Positions 34,741 through 45,457 of a stretch of 64,000 nucleotides of DNA are shown here, one piece after another (position 1 is the first letter of the stretch; each line of letters starts with the position of its first letter). The stretch lies in contig JAVHKY010000056.1 in assembly GCA_035079385.1 (NCBI GenBank), positions 3,906,001 to 3,970,000 on the forward strand. Direction: 5' to 3'. The DNA comes from Aspidiotus rigidus (lineage: Eukaryota; Arthropoda; Insecta; Hemiptera; Diaspididae). The position numbers were made by a program, and so were the translations under genes. A model generated the notes under the pieces. That model was not told the DNA's origin, did not search any database, and was given only the letters and a program-made list of their open reading frames with translations.

Positions 34741-37054
34741 AAATGCTGCGTGAAACGTTCTCCTACCGTGCAGCCAAAAAGTTATCGTAATTTTATAGTG
34801 CCTCAGTTGCACGCGGAATGTCATGTGAAACAAAAAAGAAATAAAATAACGTACTGCTCCATACCAGAAGAAAGTAAGCGATGAACTCGCGTTGTATAGT
34901 GGCCCCTATCGTGGCTTGGGTCGCCAAGACGCTCATTCAAAAATCGCATACTTTGTTTTCTTGAAGCGTGATAATACTATTTTTGGGTGCATTGTAGATA
35001 TTTTGATGAAAATTTTCAGATTGGAGGAGAAAATTGGAATTCAGGGATTCCGTTTGGGAGCGATACATTCGCAGAAAACGTACGCGTCCAATTTTGATAA
35101 CGTCATCAACCTAAATTAGGTTAGGTTACGCTGCTATAGAAGAATTTTTCGAGGTTAGATTATAAGAAACCTTAGGTTTGCTGCTCAAAAGTGTGACCTA
35201 TTGCATCCCTTGGAGAATACATCACCCATGAAAATGTTCGAATAAATTTGATTAAAACTGAAAAAAATTAAATTATTCATGTTCATGTCTGTACATACAT
35301 TTATAAATCAACTTCCATAATTCTAGACTAGTAGTTTTTCGGGGGAAGCGGGAGCTTGTGGATTCCTTGCTCCCACTGCACTAAATTTTTTTGAAATACT
35401 AAAATTATTAATAATTGAATAAGCAGATTTTTCTTCGTGGTGACGAACATTAAGAGGAAATTTTTTACTTTCAAATTTTTGCCCGTAGATGATACCCGGC
35501 GGTATCGAAACGTCGCTTCTAATAATAAAAAATTTGGAAGTGGTCATTAAAGCCTGGTTTAAAAAAATTTTCTCATTAATAATTGTTTTTCATTATACAA
35601 GGTCCTAAAGCGAATGATATTGTCACGAGTCCGAATTTTACGAAACGAGCCGAAGGTGAGTGAAGTAAAAGGATGGGTGACTTATCACGAGCTGATGGAC
35701 TGTGTATAATACCTACAATTTTTTTTTTTTATACGTTCAAGTTACGTGCAATTTACATGCAGATTAGGTACGCAGGGTATAACCTGTGACTAAACCAGTT
35801 GAGAAGGGTTCTGGCTTCTGGGCTTTCGACAGACGAAATATTTTTTGAAAAATTGCAATTAAAGTTTCAATTTCAAATTACTCGATGGGTATTAGTTTTG
35901 AGAAAAAAAGTGTTACTACAAAAATTGTTCGCCATCCTTCCATTATTGAGGTTCAAAATTTATTTCCATCAAAATATGCAACAGAAAACGAGAACAAAAC
36001 GAATCAAAATGAAGCGTTGGAAGCTCTTTTTGTGGAGTATAGGTAATCGCGAGTTTTCGCTGCTGATAAGGTGATAATAATGCTGATAATACTCCTACAT
36101 TTTAATTGATTGGTTTATAAAATGAAAATCTGTAATGCAATTTCTTTGTTTTTGATGTAAAGTGCTCAACACTTTATCGTAAAACGCGCGTTTTCCGCAA
36201 AATGTTTTACTGATAAGATGAGATGGATGACGATAGTCTTACTATAGATGACTAGGTATGAATCTGTCACGGATTGTGGGGCGGATTCCGGTTTTTTGCG
36301 AGCAAGTCACTTCGACTTTAGTAAAACATGATGCGGAGAGTTCAAAAATCACCGTCTCCGCAAAAAGGGCTTCCGCCTGACGCAGGCCCTTTTTCCAGAA
36401 CCCTCTTCGGTTAGTTCATCTGCTGAAAATGGCTACTCGTGACTAAAATAGGAAGTTTACCTATTACAAACAGCTGATTAATGGTCAATTTCACCAGAAC
36501 GTATAAAAAAATGCTCTTTATTGTCCACGGGTATACGCATATAACTCCGTAAGTACGTATTTACCAAAATTCCGCCAACTTTCTTTTGACGTGCGAGTAG
36601 GCTACTCGCGCGCCAATTCAAAATATTAGATACAATATTAGTATGATTATTAGAAGAGGAGGGCGAGGAGGGAGTGAAGTACTGGAAGGTTAAGCGTACG
36701 AATTAGAAGTCTTCGCTCTTACAAACAGAGAAGGCTCTGAAATCGAATATTTTTCAAGTCCTACTACCTATTCATAATGTACAGTTCAAGAGTTCCTTTT
36801 CCAATCCAAAATACGTCTAGATCTCACAGAAATCCCTCAATCCGACAACACAACACGTCAGAAAATTACTTCAAGAATACCAATTTCCATTTATCCTTAC
36901 TATGGTGACGAGCCCGGACCCTGGTCAGACTAAGCGAATCGATGAACTACTAACGTTAGGCTTTTGGAGTAGAGGTTTGATTAACATTAAAAAACACATG
37001 AATAGTGTTCGCGAATAGAGACCTACAGTTAAATTGGTACCTCGCGCAAGAGGG
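34741..37054. other. Noncoding, small hairpin
   Basis: No gene is recognised. AAAAAGGGC (36363-36371) pairs with GCCCTTTTT (36387-36395), a hairpin like that at the left end of the 24942-26010 element. Confidence 0.4.
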
Positions 37055-37314
37055 GCCAGCGCAAGCGGTATAAAGACGTCCACGATGAAGCACTAAAACT
37101 GGCAAAAATAGAGAAAGACTGGGAGATCGCTGGTCAAGACCGTTCCCACTGGCGCATCTTCATCAGCAACAATTCCGGTCTATTCCCCAAGCGCGGCCCT
37201 CGTCTACAAAACACGCTGACCGAAACTTCATCCTAACAATGCGATACGTGTGGACGAACCATAACGTCACGGATCGGATTCATTAGTCATATGCGTGCAC
37301 ACACGAGAAAATGA
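37055..37314 (+). pseudogene. LINE 3' fragment, ORF2 C-terminal end
   Basis: One frame reads QRKRYKDVHDEALKLAKI, then DWEIAGQDRSHWRIFI. After a TAA at 37234-37236 it continues as CDTCGRTITSRIGF..HMRAH, a canonical C2H2 knuckle (C-X2-C-X12-H-X3-H), and ends with TGA at 37312-37314. 'K(R)YKD.LK.aLK...I......A.DR..WR' followed by a C2H2 finger is the usual C-terminal end of a group of insect LINE polymerases. It differs from the element at 20318-24660. A (GAA)n tail follows at 37348-37369. Everything upstream is lost, as expected from 5' truncation. Confidence 0.75.
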
Positions 37315-37347
37315 GATATGGATCCACCCACTACAAGGAGGCCAGAC

Positions 37348-37369
37348 GAAGAAGAAGAAGAAGAAGAAG
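37348..37369. repeat. (GAA)n tail
   Basis: Seven GAA units, probably the 3' tail of the LINE fragment just upstream. Confidence 0.8.
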
Positions 37370-37401
37370 CAAGAACACGCTCTTCCATACTACGGCTCAT
37401 A

Positions 37402-37593
37402 ATATTTGAAAAAAAGATTTTTAATTTACTATCGCCGCAAAAATTAAGTAAACAAAATTAAATTCAACACGCTGAGCGCTTTCGGTTTACAAACCATTCA
37501 CGAAGCTACTCGAAAGCGCTCAGCGTGTTAAATTTCATTTTATTTATTTAATCTTTACGGTGATAGTAAATTAGAAATCTTATTTTCAAATAT
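37402..37593. mobile_element. Palindromic MITE, 83 bp arms
   Basis: The arms at 37402-37484 and 37511-37593 are equal in length and inverted, with 74 of 83 positions paired. The inner 19 bases (AACACGCTGAGCGCTTTCG) pair perfectly. The loop is 26 bp. No target-site duplication is certain. Confidence 0.9.
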
Positions 37594-37639
37594 AGTTGAA
37601 TTAGTTCTGGTATTGAAAATTCAAATCGATAATTCTCAA

Positions 37640-37985
37640 GTTTTCCTGAGGGCCTTGTATCATGGTGTTTTAAAAAGTCCCTTTCCTTTCTATCATAATT
37701 ATTTATGATGGCTTGAAAATCAAAATTTCCTTCTAAGTCCCTCTCCTGTCATATATTATGGCTCGAGAGTCAACATTCCGCCAAGGTCCCTCCTATCATA
37801 TACAATATAGCTCGAGTGTCGAAATTTCAATAGGGAACCTGTTCTATGGGAGGTTTTTCGAAAAATTTGTCTGCGCCGCCAACCAGAAACTTGAAAAAAT
37901 TTCAACTCTCGAGCTATATATGGTAGGAGGAGGACTTAGAAAAATTACGGCTTCCTTAACGACGTTAAACAAGGAACGCAGGAAA
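37640..37985. repeat. Minisatellite-like repeat, third locus
   Basis: Units with AAGTCCCTCTCCTGTCATAT and GCTCGAGAGTC recur. It ends with ACGGCTTCCTTAACGACGTT as at 7785. Same family as 2690-3115 and 7785-8335. Confidence 0.65.
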
Positions 37986-38289
37986 CCGTACAGCGCATGG
38001 CAAATTAATAAAGAAAAAAAAAACATAATATTTGCAAGACCCTGAAGCAGGTTAGAGGTGAATAACATTGCAAAAATGGAAACTAACAACTTGAATTTAA
38101 AATTTGCTCATATTACGCTTTCCTCGTCTTACATTCAGAACTTTATTATCTTGTCATCTTTGATTTCAAGTTATCACAAAATTGTTGAAAAATTTCTTGA
38201 AACAATATTTCAAGTCCTTGGAATTCATCCTTCACATCTGTCGATACCGCAACACAAAGAAACAACTTCCAGTCAAGTATGGAGTATAA

Positions 38290-38295
38290 TTTATT
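38290..38295 (-). promoter_or_regulatory. Candidate poly(A) signal for Tis11
   Basis: AATAAA on the minus strand, about 1.95 kb past the stop codon. Another lies at 38871-38876. The true end of the transcript cannot be fixed from sequence. Confidence 0.3.
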
Positions 38296-40248
38296 GACAT
38301 AATTTCTGATAGAATAAATAAAAAACGAACATACACAAAAACACAAATATATTTTCTTCCCGAACCATGACATGCGACTAAATCATTTTTGTTGATCGAA
38401 AAACGATCTGTTACTTTTTTTTCCACCTTTCTTTTATCCGAACTCGATTAAAAATGACTAAAATATTTTTTTATTTCTTTTTCTCATTTTTACTATCGAA
38501 ATAAATTTGTTATGCACAGATAAAAAGCGATGACTTCCAGGAGAAACGACTTTTTATATTTAGTTAGTAATACGGTATAGAGTAATGGACTATGATATAA
38601 TGAAACCCAGCATGAGTGCTATAATGACAAGATGATGTTAAATAAAATAATAAGTAAGTTATTCATAAGAAATGCTATAATTATGCAGTATGTCATAAAA
38701 TAGGAAAAGGTCCAAACGCGAGGTTTTGAGAGCGATTCCAGCGAAAGTCATCATTCTATAAAACACATATGGAAACGGAAACCCTATCGTTGAAACAGGC
38801 TCGTGCTCGGCCGGGAAAAAATTGAATCAATTTATCATGAAATATGATCACATGGGGTTATTTATTCTTCGCCTCTTGCGTTTGAATAATAATAGCAATA
38901 ATAATAACGAAAAAATAAACTTCGGGCGAACAATTCAAAAAATAAAATGACAGAAAAAAAATCCAAAAATGATTTTACACATCACAAAAAGTAAGAAGAT
39001 TATTACTCAATACTGATTCGATAAAGACGATTCAAATCAAAAATGATAAAATTGAAAAAAAAAAGAGAAAAAAAAAAAAAAAAAAAAAGGAAAAACAGAA
39101 AGAAAACGAAAAAGTTATCGTCTACAAAATTCAGATTAAGTAACTCAAATTATGGTCAATGATATTACACTATGACATAAACAACAATGATCGCATATGA
39201 ATAATTTGTTCCTTTTTCTTTTTTTTTTTTTTTTGTTACTGATACAGAGGAAAAAAGAACGTAGAAAAGAAATCAAAGAGGAAAGGGCAAATAAAAAGGT
39301 AAAACAAAACTTAACGTCCATAAACTACAAAAAACAAAATAATCGACAACTACGATACACATACGCATCCAATATAATACAATGAAATAAATATTGTAGT
39401 AAAATGAGAGAGAGGAAAAAAAAAGGAAATCACGAATTACTAATAAAAAAAATACAAAAGTGTTTTTCTTTTTAATTATATCTAATAAATATCAGGAAGA
39501 GGGGGGGGGGGGAAGAATAAAAAATTAATACGAAAAAAAAAACACAGGTAATAATGCGAAAGAGTAAGTTCAAAAAAAAATAAGTTAAATAGTTGTCTAA
39601 AAAGAGGTATAATAGAAAACAATAAGTTAATGAATTTCAATACAAAAATGGAATTGATAAGTGATACATAAAAAGAAGAATTAAATTTGACATAAAATAA
39701 CAGGGTAATTTTCTGTCAAAAATTTGCATTGCTTCGTTGATCAAAGTAAAGAATTAAGAATAACAGTACAAAATTCGAAAGTATATTATTTCCAGTAAAA
39801 AATCGTTTGAATTCATGTTAATTCTTCTACCGTTTTTGTCCGATTAAAAAAAAAAAAAAAAAACACTTACGCAGTCGAATCTCTTAAATTTGATAGAAAC
39901 ATTCATCTTTTCTGCTGACTAAAATAAGAAAGAGTTAAAAAAGGAACAATATTGTAAGAAAAAAAGATGCCATTGAATGCGAATGAGTTCAGTTGGGATA
40001 ACGAATTATGTCTATATGTACAAAATAACAAACAATCATTACATCACAAGGGTCTCCTCCATCCTCCCTTCCTTCTTGAATAGTCGAACAAAATACAAAT
40101 ATTATAATAAAATTCTTCCTTCAATCAAAAAAATAATAATATGACAAGGATCCAATGACTATTTTGTTCGATGTACGGTATAAAAATTAATTACGAGAAA
40201 TCTTAGCCGGATAACGACGAACACAAGCTTCTCTAAGGTGCACATGGG
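38296..40248 (-). other. Probable Tis11 3' untranslated region
   Basis: Very AT-rich and free of repeats shared with the rest of the window. On the minus strand it is U-rich with several ATTTA-type words. It has many A or T homopolymers (such as 39061-39088 and 39847-39862). No other gene is visible. The extent is inferred only from the downstream poly(A) signals. Confidence 0.4.
38313..38321 (-). promoter_or_regulatory. AU-rich element TTATTTATT
   Basis: An exact minus-strand match to the optimal nonamer bound by TTP-family tandem CCCH fingers. It lies 17 nt before the AATAAA at 38290-38295. Heptamers TATTTAT also lie at 39387-39393 and 39485-39491 on the same strand. If transcribed in the Tis11 3' UTR they could allow autoregulation. 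Confidence 0.4.
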
Positions 40249-40717
40249 CTAGGCAGTCAGACCGCCGAAGTATGCTGAGAAAGGTAACATCGGGCTAGGG
40301 CCGCTGATTTCGGAGAAAATTGGCAATCTTCTCTCGATCGGCGACGGCGGAGGAGACAGGAACGAGGATGAGGCACTGCTGTCGAATGAAAAGGCGTTCA
40401 TACTTGAAGCCGGCGACAAACTACCCATGCTGCTTGGCGTCAACGACAAATCGCGCAATGAAGACATCAAGTCGTTCACGGGTGATATAGCCACAGGAGA
40501 AGTAGTATCGGGTGCTGGATTGACGTGGATGAAATGACATCGTTCGCCGTACGGACATATGTATTTAGTGTGGAAAGTTCTGCACAGCACCGTTTTGTAT
40601 TTAGGATGTCGGTCTACTACGCGTAACTCGTGCAAACCGTGAGCAAATTGACATTTGTCCTTATATTTGCAATCGCCATTGTTTTCGACGAATGTGTGGC
40701 AAAGCTCAGTCTTATAC
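40249..40717 (-). CDS. Tis11: Tis11/tristetraprolin homologue, terminal coding exon
   Basis: This exon encodes the RNA-binding and C-terminal parts of a TTP/ZFP36-family protein, which binds AU-rich 3' UTR elements and recruits the CCR4-NOT deadenylase. It starts after a good acceptor (TGTCTGCTTACAG) at 40717. It reads (K)YKTELC, with finger 1 as C-X9-C-X5-C-X3-H, then [11 protein letters not shown], with finger 2 as C-X8-C-X5-C-X3-H. A Ser/Pro-rich tail follows ([18 protein letters not shown]) and then [11 protein letters not shown], resembling the CNOT1-binding peptide, with TAG-type stop at 40249-40251. The family norm is CX8C in both fingers and YKTE in both leads, so the extra residue in finger 1 and E-to-V in the second lead are unusual. 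No ATG begins here; phase 2 joins to the upstream exon. Confidence 0.93.
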
Positions 40718-42252
40718 CTGTAAGCAGACAAATTGCAAATTTTTCATGTTCAGTGCATTGTATGCAGAAACATCAACTCCTTGATATAGAATTGACTCGA
40801 CATCATAATTATGAGTCAGAAAATAGGTAGGACTCGGAAGAATTTAGAATTGATACTGGGACGTCAGCGTCACTAGGTATTATACTTCTTTCTATTACCT
40901 CGTACTACATCCTCTACTTTCCTTGTTCACGTGGGGATCGGCATGTTTTTGATTCTCCAATACGGATAGAATATCAAAGATTTTGATTTGTGGAACATTT
41001 CTTCACTCGATCTTACACATTAAATTCGAAAATCGAAGGTATCGAACTTGAAAAATTCAGAATACGAGGGTTCTCATCAAATTCAGTTTCTTCAAATTCT
41101 ATTCTGGTGTATAAATGTCAAACGAGTGACAGATGATCAGAGCTCAAAAAATCGACTTCAGTATCGCTGCATCTAAATAACACACTTCCATTACATCAAA
41201 AAGACACTATCGCAGGAATTACAGTTTGATTTTTCCGACAGACCAGCGCGTGACGATTAGATTAAAGATTGCTTTTACTGGGGAAATGAAAAATCGTGAG
41301 ATGGATGAGATGGTAGCCGATAAAGTCTCGCGCTGATGAAAAAATACGGCTAGTATTGACGAGACCGATTATAGCGGAAAGGGGTCACGCGATAAATTCG
41401 CTTTGAAACATAATTGAATTTTGTTCAACAGCCTTCCTCCTAGAGAAATTCCCAATTCAAAATTATCCCTTTAAAATTTCTCGAGTTCCTCAGTTATACG
41501 AGAGTCATACCTATTAGAAAAGAACGAAACAGGTGAACTCGAATTCTTCCGATTCTCACGGTAAAGGATACCAGCATTCAGAAAACTTTGTAAAACTAGA
41601 TGGAAAATCCCTCTCCTTAAAATGAGATTTAGCACGAAAATTTTGTATTGCTCTATCATAACGAGAGTGCGCAAAATTGAATTTTGAACGTACGGTACAT
41701 AAAACGGCGATACTCTGATTTATTCTCTACAGTTCGATGGCTCGTATCCTTTTAGAATATCAAGTACAATTCGTACGACTTCTATCTCCTCGAATCAATA
41801 TTCTTCACGAGATACTCGTATCGATCAGTCATTCAATGAACATTTCATAAAACTGTCATTTGGTACAGACGTCCGCGCCCTGACACTGGGGAAAAAAAAG
41901 CTCACGCAGTAGCGTAAGCATCAGCGAATTTTCAATAATTTGCGATAAAAAAATTTACACATGCCCCTATATCTAAACTTCATTGTTTCTTAGTTAGGAG
42001 CTGATTGTGATGATAATAATTATGGTATTCCACTTACTCTTCTATTGTTCAATTCATTTCTAATCTTTTTAATAGGTACTTTTATAATTTTCAAAAACAG
42101 GTATTCATAGGAAATAACTCGAAAAGGAGTCGATTGATAGCTTTTACTACCCATACGAAAATTAAACTCTAAATATGAAACTTCCACTTCTTTGTCTTCA
42201 CCTAAATTTCATTACTCCCCAGTGTTCAGGCTACGAGCCTATTGCGATAACG

Positions 42253-42285
42253 TAGAAGAAGAAGAAGAAGAAGAAGAAGAAGAAG
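42253..42285. repeat. (AAG)n microsatellite
   Basis: About eleven units. It may be a LINE tail, as at 37348, but no coding remnant is seen upstream. Confidence 0.9.
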
Positions 42286-43149
42286 AAAAAAATGCTACCT
42301 ACATAACGCAGTAATTATAAAATACACGGCTAATTATTCAATTGATCGCTAAGGCACAACGTTTGTTTAACGTACCCAATTAACATCGAATTTTTTCAAT
42401 CATGTATGACGGGTAATGAGAAGTTTTTACAGCTATTAGGTGTACGATGCATCAGAGGTACCATCGGGCGAAAGGACTCAAATAAAATAAACAAGCGAGA
42501 TTCAGCTCTTACGGCTAGACGTGGACTACTTATATTTTGAGATTCACTAAAGAACCACTCGTTCAATCGATACAAAAATTACAGAGCAATAAGATTGAAT
42601 CCACTATGACGTAATGCAATGATACGAAGATAATAAAATTGATATTCTTTGAGAAACAACACTGAGAAATTCGAGGAAAATTGAGGGTTACTCAACTACT
42701 CATCCAATCTCAGGAAAAAATGCACATGCCCAACTTCAGATAATCCACTACAATTTGACCACACTTTACGAGAATACAGCCGGTAGTTTTTGAGGAGTTG
42801 CGTGGACAAAAAAAATCTTATATATATGTCACGGTACAAGTAGGTAAGCGCGTCTTTAGCCACGCTTGTTTGACGCGTGAGTGTTGCTAACCGCATATGT
42901 TTTTGATAAAACGCAAAGTTTTGTCATTTGAACCCTGGTTCGAGCCCCGTTGAAATTAGTTTTTGTACAAAAATTTTTTTGTCTGTAATTTCTTTTAAAT
43001 CTTTTTTTTATTATAATTATTTTTCTACAATAATTGTAAATTTATCTGGGTTGATAATAATACAAAAACGCCGATGTTTTGTGAGTTTAGGAAAAGACCG
43101 GCCTTAATGGCAAAATGCTTTCTTCCTCGAGAAAGAAAAAACAAACTTC

Positions 43150-43400
43150 TAGACCAACGAAGAAACCATAAAAGAATTTATGGAACCAATATGTTTCAAT
43201 TAGACTGAGAAAGAACCATGAAAAATTGATAGATTTAAAATTTGAATTAGACTAAGGAAGAACCTATAAATAGATCGATAGAATCAACATTAATTTGAGT
43301 TAGACCGAGGGAGAAACCATAAAAAATTGATGGAATCAATTGGAATATGTTTTAATCAGACTAAGAAAAAAACCATGAAAAAATGATAGAATCAAATTAC
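43150..43400. repeat. Tandem units of about 60-65 bp
   Basis: Four units carry variants of AATTAGACTGAGAAAGAACC, ATGAAAAATTGATAGA and ATCAA. They lie inside the 42828-43971 element. Confidence 0.65.
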
Positions 43401-43865
43401 ACTCAAGGTTGTATTCTGAATCGTAGCAAATTTCAATTAATTCCAAATAACAATAATTCATACATTCTTCTTTAGTTATACTACCAATCATTTCAATCAC
43501 ACCATCAGGAGAGAAACCATTCAAAAAATTGAAAAGCTAAATAGAAGACAAACTTCAGTCACAGTACAGTATGGTAATTTTTATTTTATTTCATGGCAAA
43601 ATGCAACGTATGTGATAAGAAATTGCAAAACCTAAAAAAGAACGGTATTGCAAATAATTTCAAAATCAATATTACCTACCTATCTTTCAAACATTTTCAT
43701 TTGTAACATTATGAAGAAATTAACAAATATCAACAGAGACAATAATCAAAAGAAATTTAATCATAAAGGTATAGGTAAACTAAAATCAACAGCGCAGCAT
43801 ACCTGCCCGAGTGCTACGCGTCGAAATAATGAAGGGTAAACAAACGCAGACTTGTAAGCGCTGCT

Positions 43866-43935
43866 TTGTGGCCGAGCGGTAGAAGGCGCCGCGTCCACTC
43901 GTAGAATCAGAATCACGCGCTCCTCGGCGGCGAAA
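43866..43935 (+). other. tRNA-like A-box fragment
   Basis: TGTGGCCGAGCGGTAGAAGGCG matches the tRNA-Leu/Ser type A box closely, but no B box follows at the right distance. Likely a degraded tRNA-derived piece inside the inserted element. Confidence 0.3.
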
Positions 43936-44304
43936 AACCTACTTGTACTGTCAACCTACTTGTGCCGTAACATATATAAGGATACCTGAAATTTTTTTAT
44001 TGGTCTCAGGATGATCTAAGACCTCTAAAACGTCGAGAAATAGTATATTTCATGACAAGGTGCGAAAGCGACGTTTTGAGTGACGAGTTTGGTGTAGTTG
44101 CAACGCGAGTCGAAGACGAGCGGAGCAAGCCGAACGAGTCACTCGAGTCGCTTCGCTCCTTGTCTTGGAAGATTTTTTTTATAACGACGGCTACGAGTGT
44201 GCGTGTGTGCGTTTTTTGTTTTGTCGTCAACTTCTCACCTGGTCGCCGTTGCACGCAATTTCTCCTGCTGCTAACATAGAACATTATCACCCACTATTGA
44301 TATG

Positions 44305-44395
44305 GAGCAATGCGGCGCAGCTGGTAGTGCTAGTGCAACGGCTTGCAAAGTCAGGAGTGCGTGGTTCGAGCCCCGATCGCGGAGACAAAAAAAAA
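44305..44395 (+). repeat. tRNA-derived sequence, probable SINE head
   Basis: A box GCGGCGCAGCTGGTAG (44312) and B box GGTTCGAGCCCC (44363) have tRNA-like spacing, followed by an A10 run. The acceptor and T stems do not pair properly, so it is not a functional tRNA gene. It probably carries an old pol III promoter from a SINE. Confidence 0.55.
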
Positions 44396-45377
44396 ATAAT
44401 AAAGAGAAAATGGCCGTCGAGAATGGAGCGGGCAGAAAAGTGTAAATTCAGGGTGGTAATGTAGCAAGCGGGCGGTAAAATGAGAGAAGACGATAGAAAA
44501 GTAAATAGACGACCTGCAAAGTAGATGAGTTCTCAAACAGCTACTTTCGCACCTAAAATCGACCAACAAAAAATGCACTTTTGTAGCAGGAGTTATAAAA
44601 AATTCTTTTTCGGGCTTCGCCGTCACAATTGTGTCGGGAGTAATACCTGACTTTTCGTTCGAAAAGTCGGTAATAGTGATATACCTAAATCTGTTATATT
44701 ATCTACTTCACTGATTCTATTATCGTATTTCTAAGTATTGGGTTCAATTGTAAGCGCGCGCATTCCTCGTTTCTTTACGCTTCTCACTTACTTTTTGATG
44801 ACGAAAAGCTCAGTTTACTGCATGCAGACGTGAGAACGCATAATGTACATAATTATAAAAGTCACTGTTTCAAGAACGAGCCTTGTTATGTGTATATTTT
44901 GTTAACGACATAAGCCACAACAAAATCATTACAGAATAGACAGCACACACTGATGAGAGCTCGGCTAATAAAAGAGTAGGTAATCGAGAACAATAATACT
45001 TTTTTTAGTTTTGCTTTCTGAGTAATTGAATTTGGCAATGTTTTTTGCAACGACGATATTTTCCCGTGCAAAATTCAAGAATTTTTATCCTCTCTTCGTT
45101 CGTTCGTTGTCCATTAAATTTGGAGAAGAACGAATGCGATACTTTCAAGCTAGGTACCTACTAATAGAAATTCTTCTCGAAAAAATCGTCAAGGCGGAAG
45201 AAGAACAGAAAGATCGTGAATTTATTTCAAAATTCCAGATGAGAACGTAAATCCTTTCGAAATCAGATACTGTATATACCTAGCTATTTCCTAAGATTGA
45301 GAACAAATTTGTGACGGCCGGGCCACAGAATCTACAAATTTGTCTGCGAGGTGTACCTAGATTGTTTCATAATGCAG

Positions 45378-45415
45378 CTATAATAATATTATTATTATCA
45401 TTATTATTATTATCA

Positions 45416-45456
<41 letters not shown>
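45378..45456. repeat. (ATT)n microsatellite
   Basis: About 25 ATT units with a few ATC interruptions. Confidence 0.95.

Positions 45457-45457
<1 letters not shown>

Larger units (their letters stand above)
42828..43971. mobile_element. 1144 bp element inserted in repeat R1
   Basis: Termini 42828-42845 (GTCACGGTACAAGTAGGT) and 43954-43971 are inverted repeats matching at 16 of 18. The insertion falls exactly in the TATATA stretch that is continuous in R1 copy B, and AT-only flanks (TATATAT and ATATATA) fit a duplicated target. A second ACCTACTTGT copy lies just inside the right end. The interior (43130-43540) has four or five repeated GACTAAGAAAGAACCAT.AA units and no transposase. Confidence 0.8.
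42680..44676. repeat. Dispersed repeat R1, copy C, interrupted
   Basis: The left part (42680-42827) matches 11370-11540 and ends at GTGGACAAAA..ATCTTATATATAT. The right part resumes at 43972 (ATATATAAGGATACC, CTCTAAAACGTCGAGAAA). The terminal hairpin ACCTGACTTTTCGTTCGAAA is at 44649-44676. Sequence 44060-44640 is extra relative to copies A and B. Confidence 0.7.

Noticed and set aside
36363..36395. Hairpin resembling a bacterial rho-independent terminator
   Set aside because: Eukaryotic context. It is more like the terminal hairpin of the 24942-26010 element.
43866..43935. Possible tRNA-Leu/Ser gene
   Set aside because: Good A box but no B box or paired stems.
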